Shown: piece by piece, positions 8,368 through 14,580 of the stretch | Layout: every line of letters starts with the position of its first letter | How positions within the stretch are numbered: the first letter of the stretch is position 1 | Source of the DNA: Pseudomonadota bacterium | GTDB taxonomy: Bacteria; Pseudomonadota; Alphaproteobacteria; Sphingomonadales; Sphingomonadaceae | DNA length: 16,151 nt | Reading direction: 5' to 3' | Assembly (NCBI GenBank): GCA_023413015.1 | Contig: JAEZQR010000088.1 | Coordinates: forward strand, 1-16,151 | The notes under the pieces: generated by a model | Told to the model about the DNA's origin: nothing | The model's input: the letters and a program-made list of their open reading frames with translations, nothing else | Database searches by the model: none | Program-made: the position numbers and the translations under genes

Positions 8368-8600
8368 TCGGGCAGCCTTGAGATTTCGGGCGGTACGGGA
8401 TCGTAGCCCGATCCGCCCCAGGGATGACAGCGCGCGATCCGCCTAGCCGCCAACCACCCGCCCTTCAAGGCTCCGAAGCGCCGCAGCGCCTCGATGGCAT
8501 AGGCCGAGCAGGAGGGCGAATAGCGGCAGCTGGGCGGCAACACCGCGGAGAAGCTGAGCTGCCACAGGCGGGCGATGCCGATGAGCAGCCGGGCGATCAT
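8364..8600 (-). CDS. yidD: membrane protein insertion efficiency factor YidD
   Basis: The 78-aa product carries the YidD hallmarks: PPSCRYSPSCSAY (C25, C31), an ALKGGWLAARRIARC stretch (C58) and HPWGGSGYDPVP. The N-terminal amphipathic helix is expected to bind the inner membrane, where YidD helps YidC-dependent insertion. The start ATG (8600) overlaps the rnpA stop by 4 nt (ATGA) and the stop overlaps the yidC GTG by 4 nt, giving the classic rnpA-yidD-yidC coupling. Nothing is unusual in the protein. Confidence 0.96.
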   Translation of the reverse strand: MIARLLIGIARLWQLSFSAVLPPSCRYSPSCSAYAIEALRRFGALKGGWLAARRIARCHPWGGSGYDPVPPEISRLPE

Positions 8601-8932
8601 GGCACCAGCCTCGCCAGCGCCTGGCCGAGTTCGGCGCGCATCGCAGCGAAGTCGCGCGTCGGCGTCGCGTCGCGGCCGATCAGCACATGATCCGCGCCGG
8701 GCACTCCGGCCTGCGGCAGCACTTCGCGCGCCAAGGCACGCAACCGCCGCTTGCAGCGGTTGCGGACGACGGCGTTGCCGATCTTCTTGGTGACCGTGAA
8801 GCCGACCCGCATTCCGGAGTCGGCATCGCCGCGCGGGCGGACCAGCAGCACGAAACCGGGCATGGCGACTCGCCGCCCCTTGTTGGCGGCGAGGAAGTCG
8901 CGGCGCTGGGTAAGTGTTTCGAGCGTGCTCAG
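8597..8932 (-). CDS. rnpA: ribonuclease P protein component, probable CTG start
   Basis: RnpA binds the RNase P RNA and helps 5' maturation of tRNA precursors. The RNR signature KKIGNAVVRNRCKRRLRAL is at about 49-67. The first ATG (8863) gives only 88 aa and starts at MPGFVLLV. In-frame codons before it encode TQRRDFLAANKGRRVA, the conserved first helix of RnpA, so translation must begin further upstream. No ATG, GTG or TTG occurs in this frame between 8863 and well inside rpmH. The only NTG codon is CTG at 8932, which overlaps the rpmH stop as CTGA. A CTG start gives 111 aa, near the family norm. I therefore annotate 8932 as the start; the 3' end and identity are firm, the start codon is inferred. 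The stop overlaps yidD (ATGA). Confidence 0.88.
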   Translation of the reverse strand: MSTLETLTQRRDFLAANKGRRVAMPGFVLLVRPRGDADSGMRVGFTVTKKIGNAVVRNRCKRRLRALAREVLPQAGVPGADHVLIGRDATPTRDFAAMRAELGQALARLVP

Positions 8933-9063
8933 GCCGAGAGCGACTTGCGGCCCTTGGCGCGGCGCGCGGCGAGCACCTTGCGGCCGCCGACGGTCGCCAT
9001 GCGGGCGCGGAAGCCGTGGCGGCGCTTGCGGACCAGGCGGCTCGGTTGATAGGTGCGCTTCAT
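8929..9063 (-). CDS. rpmH: 50S ribosomal protein L34
   Basis: The 44-aa product begins MKRTYQPSRLVRKRRHGF and continues with ARMATVGGRKVLAARRAKGR, a complete L34 of normal length and very basic composition. It is a structural protein of the large ribosomal subunit. GAGGA at 9071-9075 sits 7 nt before the ATG. It is the first gene of the rpmH-rnpA-yidD-yidC-engB-GST string, behind a good promoter and a leader hairpin. Its TGA stop is embedded in the CTG from which rnpA probably starts. Confidence 0.98.
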   Translation of the reverse strand: MKRTYQPSRLVRKRRHGFRARMATVGGRKVLAARRAKGRKSLSA

Positions 9064-9088
9064 TTTCGTGTCCTCAGAACGGCAAAAG

Positions 9089-9107
9089 GGCCGCTGCGTA
9101 AGCGGCC
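9089..9107 (-). promoter_or_regulatory. hairpin in the rpmH leader
   Basis: GGCCGCT (9089-9095) and AGCGGCC (9101-9107) form a perfect 7-bp stem with a 5-nt loop. On the minus strand it is followed by CTTTTGCC. It lies between the candidate rpmH promoter and the ribosome binding site, so it would be in the rpmH leader RNA. It could be an attenuator, a structural 5' element, or a weak terminator for read-through from the gene at 9172-9480. The T-tract is short. Confidence 0.5.
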
Positions 9108-9122
9108 GAAAACAGAGCGCGC

Positions 9123-9151
9123 GAGATAACGATGCACCGCCCGAAAGTCAA
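9123..9151 (-). promoter_or_regulatory. sigma70-type promoter of the rpmH operon
   Basis: On the minus strand TTGACT (9151-9146) and TATCTC (9128-9123) are separated by exactly 17 nt, about 60 nt ahead of the rpmH start. It is the best promoter-like pair in the window and sits before a gene string that needs strong expression. Assigned by eye. Confidence 0.6.
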
Positions 9152-9171
9152 ATGCGGGACGACGGCCGGGC

Positions 9172-9480
9172 TTACCCCGCGTCCGCCACCTCGCCCGCCT
9201 GCTTCAGTCTCTGCCGGAGCGGCCGGCGGCGCAGCGCCACCTCGGTCCAGTGCCCCCATTTCGGATGCCGGCGCCGGAACATGATGTAGCGCCGTCGCGC
9301 CCAGGCCGAGTTGCGCAGCACCAGCGCCAGCCCCGCCGCGAAGCCGATGACGCCGCCCGGCCCCGGCAGCGGACCGCCGATGATCGGCCCGAATATCAGG
9401 AGGATGACGCCGATCACGAGCTGCACCCGGCGCATCGCCGGGCTGCGCATGAAGCGCCGGATGGGGGTCGATCGCTGCAT
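9172..9480 (-). CDS. small membrane protein, PGPGW-like
   Basis: The 102-aa product has a basic N-terminus (RRFMRSPAMRR), a hydrophobic segment (about 20-36), the turn PLPGPGG (38-43), a second hydrophobic segment (about 43-56) and a long basic tail (RRRYIMFRRR). The PGPG turn between two helices resembles the putative transmembrane PGPGW family (PF09656), although the Trp is a Gly here. Its function is unknown. It lies upstream of rpmH in the same direction but behind a separate promoter, and is divergent from comM. Internal ATGs at codons 11 and 16 are possible alternative starts; none has a good Shine-Dalgarno site. Two helices and short reading-frame alternatives support a real gene, at moderate certainty. 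Confidence 0.75.
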   Translation of the reverse strand: MQRSTPIRRFMRSPAMRRVQLVIGVILLIFGPIIGGPLPGPGGVIGFAAGLALVLRNSAWARRRYIMFRRRHPKWGHWTEVALRRRPLRQRLKQAGEVADAG

Positions 9481-9488
9481 CGCCGGGC

Positions 9489-9517
9489 AATGTAGGAAGC
9501 AATCGCCGCGTCGGTAA
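9489..9517 (-). promoter_or_regulatory. candidate promoter for the small membrane protein gene, possibly leaderless
   Basis: TTACCG (9517-9512) and TACATT (9494-9489) are 17 nt apart on the minus strand. Transcription would begin about 1-2 nt before the ATG at 9480, giving an essentially leaderless mRNA. Assigned by eye. Confidence 0.4.
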
Positions 9518-9524
9518 GGCGGGC

Positions 9525-9554
9525 TTGGCTTTCGCCGCCCCTCCTGCCTAAGAT
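9525..9554 (+). promoter_or_regulatory. candidate sigma70-type promoter of comM
   Basis: TTGGCT (9525-9530) and TAAGAT (9549-9554) are separated by 18 nt. The predicted start near 9561 would leave a leader of under 20 nt before the comM ATG, which is preceded by a G-rich GCGGGGG ribosome-binding region. Assigned by eye. Confidence 0.45.
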
Positions 9555-9578
9555 GGTTAACCGCGGGCGGGGGAATTC

Positions 9579-11093
9579 ATGGTCGCGCACGTCACCACGG
9601 TCGCGTTCCTGGGGCTGGAGGCGCGCAGCGTCGACGTCCAGGTGCAGATCGCCAAAGGCGGCATGAACGCCTTCAACGTCGTCGGCCTGCCCGACAAGGC
9701 GGTGAACGAATCGAAGGAGCGGGTGCGCGCCGCCTTGTCGGCGATCGGGCTGGCGCTCCCCTTCCAGCGCATCACCGTCAACCTCTCGCCCGCCGACCTG
9801 CCGAAGGAGGGCAGCCACTTCGACCTCGCCATCGCGCTCGGGCTGCTGGCTGCGATGGGCGTCGTCGATGCCGAGGCCTTGAGCCAATATGTCGTCGTCG
9901 GCGAGCTGAGCCTCGACGGGCGGCTCGCGCCCGTGCCTGGCGTGCTGCTCGCCGCGCTCCATGCCTCGGAGAACGACCTCGGGCTGATCTGCCCGGCGGC
10001 CCAGGGCGGCGAGGCGGCGTGGGCGGGGCGAATCGAGGTGCTCGCCGCGCCCGACATCCTGTCGCTGCTCAATCACCTGAAAGGCGTTCAGCTGCTCGGC
10101 CCGCCCCAACGCGCGGTGGCCGAGGAGGGCTGGCACGGCCCCGATCTCGCCGAGGTGAAGGGCCAGGAAACCGCCAAACGCGCGCTTGAGATCGCGGCGG
10201 CCGGCGGGCATAACCTACTGATGGTCGGCCCGCCCGGCGCCGGCAAGTCGCTGCTCGCTGCCTGCCTGCCCGGCATCCTGCCGACGCTCGAACCGCAGGA
10301 AGCGCTCGAGGTCTCGATGGTCGCCTCGGTCGCCGGCCAACTCGAAGGCGGCAAGCTCCTGCGTCGCAGACCTTATCGCGCGCCCCATCATAGCGCCTCG
10401 ATGCCCGCGCTCGTCGGCGGCGGAATGAAGGCGCGGCCCGGCGAGGTCAGCCTTGCGCATCTGGGCGTGCTGTTCCTCGACGAGTTGCCCGAATTCCAGC
10501 GCCCGGTGCTCGATTCGCTGCGCCAGCCGCTCGAAACGGGAAGCATCGTCGTTGCCCGCGCCAACGCGCACGTCAGCTACCCGGCGCGCGTCCAGCTGGT
10601 GGCCGCGATGAACCCCTGCCGCTGCGGCCATCTGGGCGACGCCAGTCTCGCCTGCGCCCGCGCGCCGCGCTGCGCCGCCGACTATCAGGCGCGCGTCTCC
10701 GGTCCGCTCCTCGACCGCATCGACCTCCACGTCGAGGTGCAGCCGGTTTCGGCCGCCGACCTCACGCTGCCGCCGCCATCCGAGAACTCGGCCGACGTCG
10801 CCGCCCGCGTCGCCGCCGCCCGCGCGCTCCAGACCGACCGCTACGCCGGCCACAACGGCGTCCGCACCAACGCCGAAGCCGACGGCAAGCTGCTGGAAGC
10901 GGCCGCCACCCCCGACGAACCCGGCCGCAAGCTCCTCGCCCAAGCCGCCGAAGCCATGCGCCTGTCCGCACGCGGCTACCACCGCGTGCTACGCGTCAGC
11001 CGCACCCTCGCCGACCTCGCCGGCGCCGAAACCGTCGGCCGCGTTCACGTCGCCGAAGCGCTGAGCTACCGTCGCCGCGCCCCCGTCAACTGA
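9579..11093 (+). CDS. comM: YifB-family Mg chelatase-like AAA+ ATPase (ComM)
   Basis: The 504-aa product has the N-terminal ChlI-like/Lon-protease-fold domain (about 1-170, with FNVVGLPDKAVNESKERVR), a AAA+ Mg-chelatase domain with Walker A GPPGAGKS (217-224) and Walker B LFLDE (298-302), and a C-terminal Mg-chelatase region with RLSARGYHRVLRVSRTLADL. NPCRCG (C347, C349) with C359 and C365 looks like a small metal-binding loop. In naturally competent bacteria ComM is a hexameric helicase that drives branch migration during transformation; whether this host is competent is unknown. The ATG at 9579 matches the family start (MVAHVTTVAFLGLEA). The dienelactone hydrolase gene follows after 10 nt and is probably co-transcribed. 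Confidence 0.95.
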   Translation: MVAHVTTVAFLGLEARSVDVQVQIAKGGMNAFNVVGLPDKAVNESKERVRAALSAIGLALPFQRITVNLSPADLPKEGSHFDLAIALGLLAAMGVVDAEALSQYVVVGELSLDGRLAPVPGVLLAALHASENDLGLICPAAQGGEAAWAGRIEVLAAPDILSLLNHLKGVQLLGPPQRAVAEEGWHGPDLAEVKGQETAKRALEIAAAGGHNLLMVGPPGAGKSLLAACLPGILPTLEPQEALEVSMVASVAGQLEGGKLLRRRPYRAPHHSASMPALVGGGMKARPGEVSLAHLGVLFLDELPEFQRPVLDSLRQPLETGSIVVARANAHVSYPARVQLVAAMNPCRCGHLGDASLACARAPRCAADYQARVSGPLLDRIDLHVEVQPVSAADLTLPPPSENSADVAARVAAARALQTDRYAGHNGVRTNAEADGKLLEAAATPDEPGRKLLAQAAEAMRLSARGYHRVLRVSRTLADLAGAETVGRVHVAEALSYRRRAPVN

Positions 11094-11103
11094 GGAGCCG
11101 GCC

Positions 11104-11817
11104 ATGCCCAGCAGCTATTTCGATTACGCCGACGGCAATGCCATATGCGAAGCCTATGTCGCCCACGCCGATGCGAGCGGGCGCCGGCCGGCGGTGCTGA
11201 TCGCACACCAGTGGGCGGGGCAGAGCGACGCTGAGCGTGGCGCGGCGGAACGGCTGGCGGAGCTCGGCTATGTCGGCATGGCGATCGACGTCTACGGCAA
11301 GGGCAATCGCGGGAGCCCCGGCGCCGACAACAGCGCGCTGATGAACCCGTTCATGGCCGACCGCGCGCGGCTCCGCACCCGCCTGCTCGCCGCCGTCGAG
11401 GCCGCCCGTGCGCACGCGGCGGTCGATCCCGAGCGAATCGCGGTGATCGGCTACTGCTTCGGGGGCCTGTGTGCGCTCGATCTCGCCCGCGCCAACGCGC
11501 CGGGGCTGCGCGGCGCGGTCAGCCTGCACGGCATGTTCTCGGCGCCGAATCTCGGGGACCAGCCCGCGATCAAGGCGAGCGTGCTGGTGCTCCACGGCTG
11601 GGACGATCCGATGGCCCCGCCCGCCGACGTGCTGGCGCTCGCGCAGGAGCTGACCGCCGCCAAGGCCGACTGGCAGATCCACGCCTACGGCCATGCGATG
11701 CACGCCTTCACCAACCCGGCCGCCGCCGCGCCCGAGCGCGGGCTGGCCTACAACGAGAAGGCCGCGCACCGCTCGTGGGCGGCCGTGCAGGCCTTCCTCG
11801 CCGAGGTGCTGGCCTAG
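11104..11817 (+). CDS. dienelactone hydrolase family protein
   Basis: The 237-aa product is an alpha/beta hydrolase with a cysteine nucleophile in GYCFGG (C118), an acid in HGWDDP (D167/D168) and a histidine in HAMHAF (H200), the Cys-Asp-His triad of the DLH family (PF01738). Family members hydrolyse dienelactones in chlorocatechol breakdown, but most genomic copies have unknown ester or lactone substrates. No other aromatic degradation gene is nearby, so a catabolic role is not supported by context. The ATG at 11104 follows the comM stop by 10 nt with GAGGAG overlapping that stop region, suggesting coupling. The TAG stop overlaps the ureohydrolase stop on the other strand (CTAG, 4 nt). Confidence 0.92.
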   Translation: MPSSYFDYADGNAICEAYVAHADASGRRPAVLIAHQWAGQSDAERGAAERLAELGYVGMAIDVYGKGNRGSPGADNSALMNPFMADRARLRTRLLAAVEAARAHAAVDPERIAVIGYCFGGLCALDLARANAPGLRGAVSLHGMFSAPNLGDQPAIKASVLVLHGWDDPMAPPADVLALAQELTAAKADWQIHAYGHAMHAFTNPAAAAPERGLAYNEKAAHRSWAAVQAFLAEVLA

Positions 11818-12618
11818 ATCGGTTTCAGCATCGCGCCACCGAGCTCGCGGACGAACTTGGCGGCGACCATCGCGGTGACGCCGTTGATGTCGCGCGCCGG
11901 GTTCAACTCGACGACGTCGCCGCCGATCACCGGCCCGCGTAAATGCTGGATCGCGCGCAGCACGTCGCGCGTCGACAGCCCGCCCGGCTCGTGGTGCGAC
12001 ACGCCCGGCGCATAGGCCGGGTCGAGCGCGTCGAGGTCGATCGAGACATAGACCGGCCCGTCCGGGAGCAGGTCCGGCAGCTCGTGCAGCCGGTTCATGC
12101 TCACTGTCTCGACGCCGAAGCGCCGCGCCTGCGCCCGCTGCTCGGCATTGTCGGCGCGGATGCCCACCTGCACCAGCCGGGTCGCCAGTCCTGCCTCCAT
12201 GATCCGCGCGAAGGGGGAGGCGTGCGAATAGGGATCGCCCTCGAAGCTGTCGTACAGGTCCGGGTGGGCGTCGAAGTGCAGGATCGAGAAGCCGGGATGG
12301 TGCCGCGCATGAGCCCGCATCACCGGGAAGGTGACGGCATGGTCGCCGCCGAGCGCAATCACGCGCTTGCCGTCCGCCAGCAGCCGCTCGACGCCGGCCG
12401 TGATCGCGTCGATCTCGGCGGGTGTGCCGTCGAGCGTCAGGTCGCCGGCATCGGTCAGCACGCCGGGCGCGCCGAGATCGACGCCGTTCTCCGCGAACAG
12501 GTTGCTCGACCCGCCGTGGAGCGCCGCGCGGATCGCCGGCGGCGCGCCGGCAGCACCGCGCAGGTAGGAAGATCCCCGATCGGTCGGCAGCCCGAGAAGC
12601 GCCAGCCCCCCCGTTCAT
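11814..12618 (-). CDS. agmatinase-family ureohydrolase, frame interrupted at a G7 run after the start codon
   Basis: The frame read from 12461 down carries the ureohydrolase metal sites: GGDHAVTFP, HFDAHPDLYD and SIDLDALDP, with VVELNP near the end; these bind the two Mn ions. The enzyme should release urea from agmatine or another guanidino compound. Upstream codons to 12605 still encode family sequence (LALLGLPTDRGSSYLRGA) but contain no ATG, GTG or TTG, and TGA lies just before. The ATG at 12618 is in another frame. Counting six instead of seven G (C-run 12606-12612) joins MNGG to LALLGLPTD and gives an intact 267-aa protein. In that numbering the metal ligands are H93, D116, H118, D120, D194 and D196. 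Explanations: sequencing error, real inactivation, slippage or phase variation, or a CTG start at 12605. The gene is 3 nt behind the symporter gene. Substrate is not assignable. Confidence 0.85.
12606..12612 (-). repeat. homopolymer run of seven G (C on the plus strand) in the ureohydrolase start region
   Basis: The run lies 3 nt after the ATG at 12618. Six G would restore the ureohydrolase frame; seven put the ATG in a frame that reads open but encodes no family motifs all the way to 11086. Confidence 0.9.
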
Positions 12619-12621
12619 GCC

Positions 12622-13935
12622 TCAGCTCTTGGAATCGAGCTCGAGCCCGCGCTTGCCATCATGCGGCGTGTGCGACGGCGCATGCGGTGGCTCGATCTCG
12701 GCTGGCTCGATCACCTCGAGCGCACCTTCCCACTTCGCGACCACTGCGCTCGCCACCGCATTGCCGACGACGTTGGTCGCCGAACGGCCCATGTCGAGGA
12801 AGTGGTCGACCGCGAGGATGAGGAGAAGGCCGGCCTCCGGGATGTCGAAGAAGGCAAGCGTCGCCGCGATCACCACCAGCGAGGCGCGCGGCACGCCGGC
12901 CACGCCCTTCGACGTCACCATGAGCACCAGCAGCATGGTGATCTCTTGGCCGAGGCTGAGATCGATGCCGTAGGCCTGCGCGATGAAGATCGTCGCGAAG
13001 GTCATATAGAGCATCGAGCCGTCGAGGTTGAACGAATAGCCGAGCGGCAGCACGAAGCTCGCGATGCGGCGCGGCACGCCGAAGCGGTCGAGCGCCTCCA
13101 GCGTGCGCGGGAAGGCCGCTTCGGACGAGGCGGTCGAGAAGGCGAGCAGGATCGGCTCGCGGATGTAGCGGAACAGCAGACGCGCCCGGCCGCCGACGAT
13201 CAGGAAGGCCGCGCCGAAGAGCAGCGCCCATAGCAGGACGAGGCCGAGATAGAAGCTGCCCATGAAATAGCCGAAGGTGCTGAGGATCTGCGGCCCGCGC
13301 TCGGCGACCGTGCCAGCCACCGCCGCGAACACCGCGATCGGCGCGAGGCGCATGACATAGTCGGTGATCTGCAGCATCACCGACACCAGCGCCTCGACGC
13401 CGCGCACCAGCGGCGCCGCCTTCTCGCCCACCGCCGTGATCGCCACGCCGACGAACAGCGAGAAGATGACGATCTGGAGGATCTCGTTCGTCGCCATCGC
13501 CTCGAACATCGAGGCGGGCACGAGGTGGGTGATGAAGTCCTTGAGATTGAACGCGGCGCGATCGACGCCGCTCGCCGCCGTCTCGGGCGGGATGGCGAAA
13601 CCGAGCCCGACGCCGGGCTGCAGCAGGTTGACGAGGATGAGGCCGAGCGTCAGCGACACGAGGCTCGCGCCGACGAACCAGCCGACGGCGCGAAAGCCGA
13701 CCCGCCCCAGCGCGGATGTATCGCCCATATGCGCCACGCCCGCCACCAGCGTCGCGAACACCAGCGGCGCGATGATCATCTTGATCAGCCGCAGGAACAG
13801 CGTCGTAACGATCGAGAAGTAGCCGGCGATCTCGGTCAGCCGTTCGGGATCGCCGACGGTGGCGTTGATCGCCCAGCCGACGATGATGCCGAGCACGAGG
13901 CCAATGAGAATATAGGTAGTCAGGCGCTTGGCCAT
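12622..13935 (-). CDS. dicarboxylate/amino acid:cation symporter (SDF/DAACS family)
   Basis: The 437-aa integral membrane protein has the glutamate-transporter fold: hydrophobic helices throughout, re-entrant loop HP1 with the Ser-rich STASSEAAFP (267-276), the TM7 motif NLDGS (303-307), HP2 TSKGVAGVP (341-349) and TM8 LDMGRSATNVVGN (380-392). D381, R384 and N388 correspond to the substrate-binding Asp, Arg and Asn of GltPh; the Arg favours an acidic substrate. The last residue of the motif is Asn392 where GltPh has a sodium-binding Asp; GN followed by VVAKW is reminiscent of DctA-type members, so proton coupling is possible. The C-terminal tail is charged and His/Pro-rich. The ATG at 13935 has GGGGA 6 nt upstream. 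Substrate (glutamate/aspartate or C4-dicarboxylate) is not fixed. Confidence 0.93.
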   Translation of the reverse strand: MAKRLTTYILIGLVLGIIVGWAINATVGDPERLTEIAGYFSIVTTLFLRLIKMIIAPLVFATLVAGVAHMGDTSALGRVGFRAVGWFVGASLVSLTLGLILVNLLQPGVGLGFAIPPETAASGVDRAAFNLKDFITHLVPASMFEAMATNEILQIVIFSLFVGVAITAVGEKAAPLVRGVEALVSVMLQITDYVMRLAPIAVFAAVAGTVAERGPQILSTFGYFMGSFYLGLVLLWALLFGAAFLIVGGRARLLFRYIREPILLAFSTASSEAAFPRTLEALDRFGVPRRIASFVLPLGYSFNLDGSMLYMTFATIFIAQAYGIDLSLGQEITMLLVLMVTSKGVAGVPRASLVVIAATLAFFDIPEAGLLLILAVDHFLDMGRSATNVVGNAVASAVVAKWEGALEVIEPAEIEPPHAPSHTPHDGKRGLELDSKS

Positions 13936-13969
13936 ACGTGTCCCCGCTCACGTTACTTGATCGGCGCGC

Positions 13970-13999
13970 AGTTACGACGGCGTCGTCGCCCAAGGTCAA
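13970..13999 (-). promoter_or_regulatory. candidate symporter promoter with a palindrome in the spacer
   Basis: On the minus strand TTGACC (13999-13994) and GTAACT (13975-13970) are 18 nt apart, about 35 nt before the symporter ATG. The spacer and -10 edge contain the inverted repeat ACGAC-GGC-GTCGT (13974-13986), a possible operator. Both are assigned by eye and are weak. Confidence 0.35.
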
Positions 14000-14042
14000 G
14001 CCCGAAAGCGGCCCATCCTGTGCTCACGTCATGGCAAGCCGC

Positions 14043-14183
14043 GTCACCCTGACGAAAGTCAGGACCTCCCGCCGCGTTTGGCTCAACGCTGTTGCCAGTG
14101 CCCCCTTCCCCACAGGGAGGGGGAGACGCACCCATCGACGCTGCGGCCCCTTCCACAGAGGTCCTGACTTTCGTCAGGATGAC
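14043..14183. repeat. composite palindromic intergenic element (REP/BIME-like)
   Basis: Two 26-nt arms, 14043-14068 and 14158-14183, are inverted copies of each other with one mismatch. Each arm is itself a hairpin: CCTGAC-GAAA-GTCAGG at 14048-14063 and CCTGAC-TTTC-GTCAGG at 14163-14178. Between them a third stem, CCCCCTTCCC (14101-14110) with GGGAGGGGG (14115-14123), closes over CACA with one bulged base. I recall CACCCTGA...TCAGGGT-type palindromes as frequent in Sphingomonas intergenic DNA, so this is probably a dispersed repeat. It lies downstream of the DsrE-like gene and upstream of the symporter gene and could end transcription of the dut operon, though no T-tract follows. Confidence 0.8.
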
Positions 14184-14205
14184 GCCTCGGGCTGATGGGT
14201 TGGGC

Positions 14206-14580
14206 TCAGCCCATCACCAGCTCGTCCTCGCGCGCATCGGCGAGGAAGGCGACCATGCCGCCGGTCTCGATGCCCTCGGAAAGGCTCGCGGCCGTGACGC
14301 CGATGAGCTGAAGACCGGTCTGGCAGGCCATGACCTGCGCGCCGAGGCCCAGCGCGTTCTCGACCAGATCGGCGACGCTCGGCAGGCCGGCGGCACGATA
14401 GGTGGCGTCGCCCTGCCACTGGCGGCCGGCGGTGAGCGCCGCGACGCTTTCGCCGTGGAAGAAAATCCGCACTGGCCGGCCGAGCGCGGCGGCGGCGCAG
14501 GCGAGCGTCAGCGCCGCATGAAGGCGCGCGTGGCTCGCCTCCGACAGGACGATGGCCAGTCCGCGATAGGATTTAACCAT
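14206..14580 (-). CDS. DsrE-like protein
   Basis: The 124-aa product has the DsrE/DsrF/YchN-like outline: VKSYRGLAIVLSEAS, a Ala-rich helix (about 20-34), GRPVRIFFHGESV (35-47), and AQVMACQTGLQLIGV (81-95) with a cysteine (C86) at the position where sulfur-carrying DsrE proteins have theirs. The end GGMVAFLADARED is also family-like. Such proteins are soluble and often relay sulfur or bind small ligands; the function here is unknown. I prefer the ATG at 14580 (8-nt overlap with the MoeB-like gene) over the in-frame GTG at 14595, since the conserved part begins at VKSYRG. It is the last gene of the dut-moeB-like string. A TGGGC-TCA-GCCCA stem (14201-14213) has the stop codon in its loop. Confidence 0.82.
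   Translation of the reverse strand: MVKSYRGLAIVLSEASHARLHAALTLACAAAALGRPVRIFFHGESVAALTAGRQWQGDATYRAAGLPSVADLVENALGLGAQVMACQTGLQLIGVTAASLSEGIETGGMVAFLADAREDELVMG

Noticed and set aside
6697..8406. 569-codon plus-strand open frame opposite yidC
   Set aside because: It is composed of Arg/His/Gln/Glu-rich sequence with no family motif and lies fully antisense to an unmistakable YidC. GC-rich third positions open such frames throughout this window.
11104..11817. Dienelactone hydrolase as part of a chlorocatechol degradation cluster
   Set aside because: No dioxygenase, cycloisomerase or maleylacetate reductase gene is in the window; the neighbours are comM and a ureohydrolase.
11086..12618. 510-codon minus-strand frame starting at the ATG after the symporter gene
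   Set aside because: After MNGG it encodes Arg-rich sequence without motifs while the true ureohydrolase motifs lie in another frame, and it runs antisense through the dienelactone hydrolase gene. It is the out-of-frame product of the G7 run.
14201..14213. TGGGC-TCA-GCCCA stem at the end of the DsrE-like gene as an intrinsic terminator
   Set aside because: The stem is only 5 bp, lies over the stop codon and is not followed by a T-tract on the coding strand.
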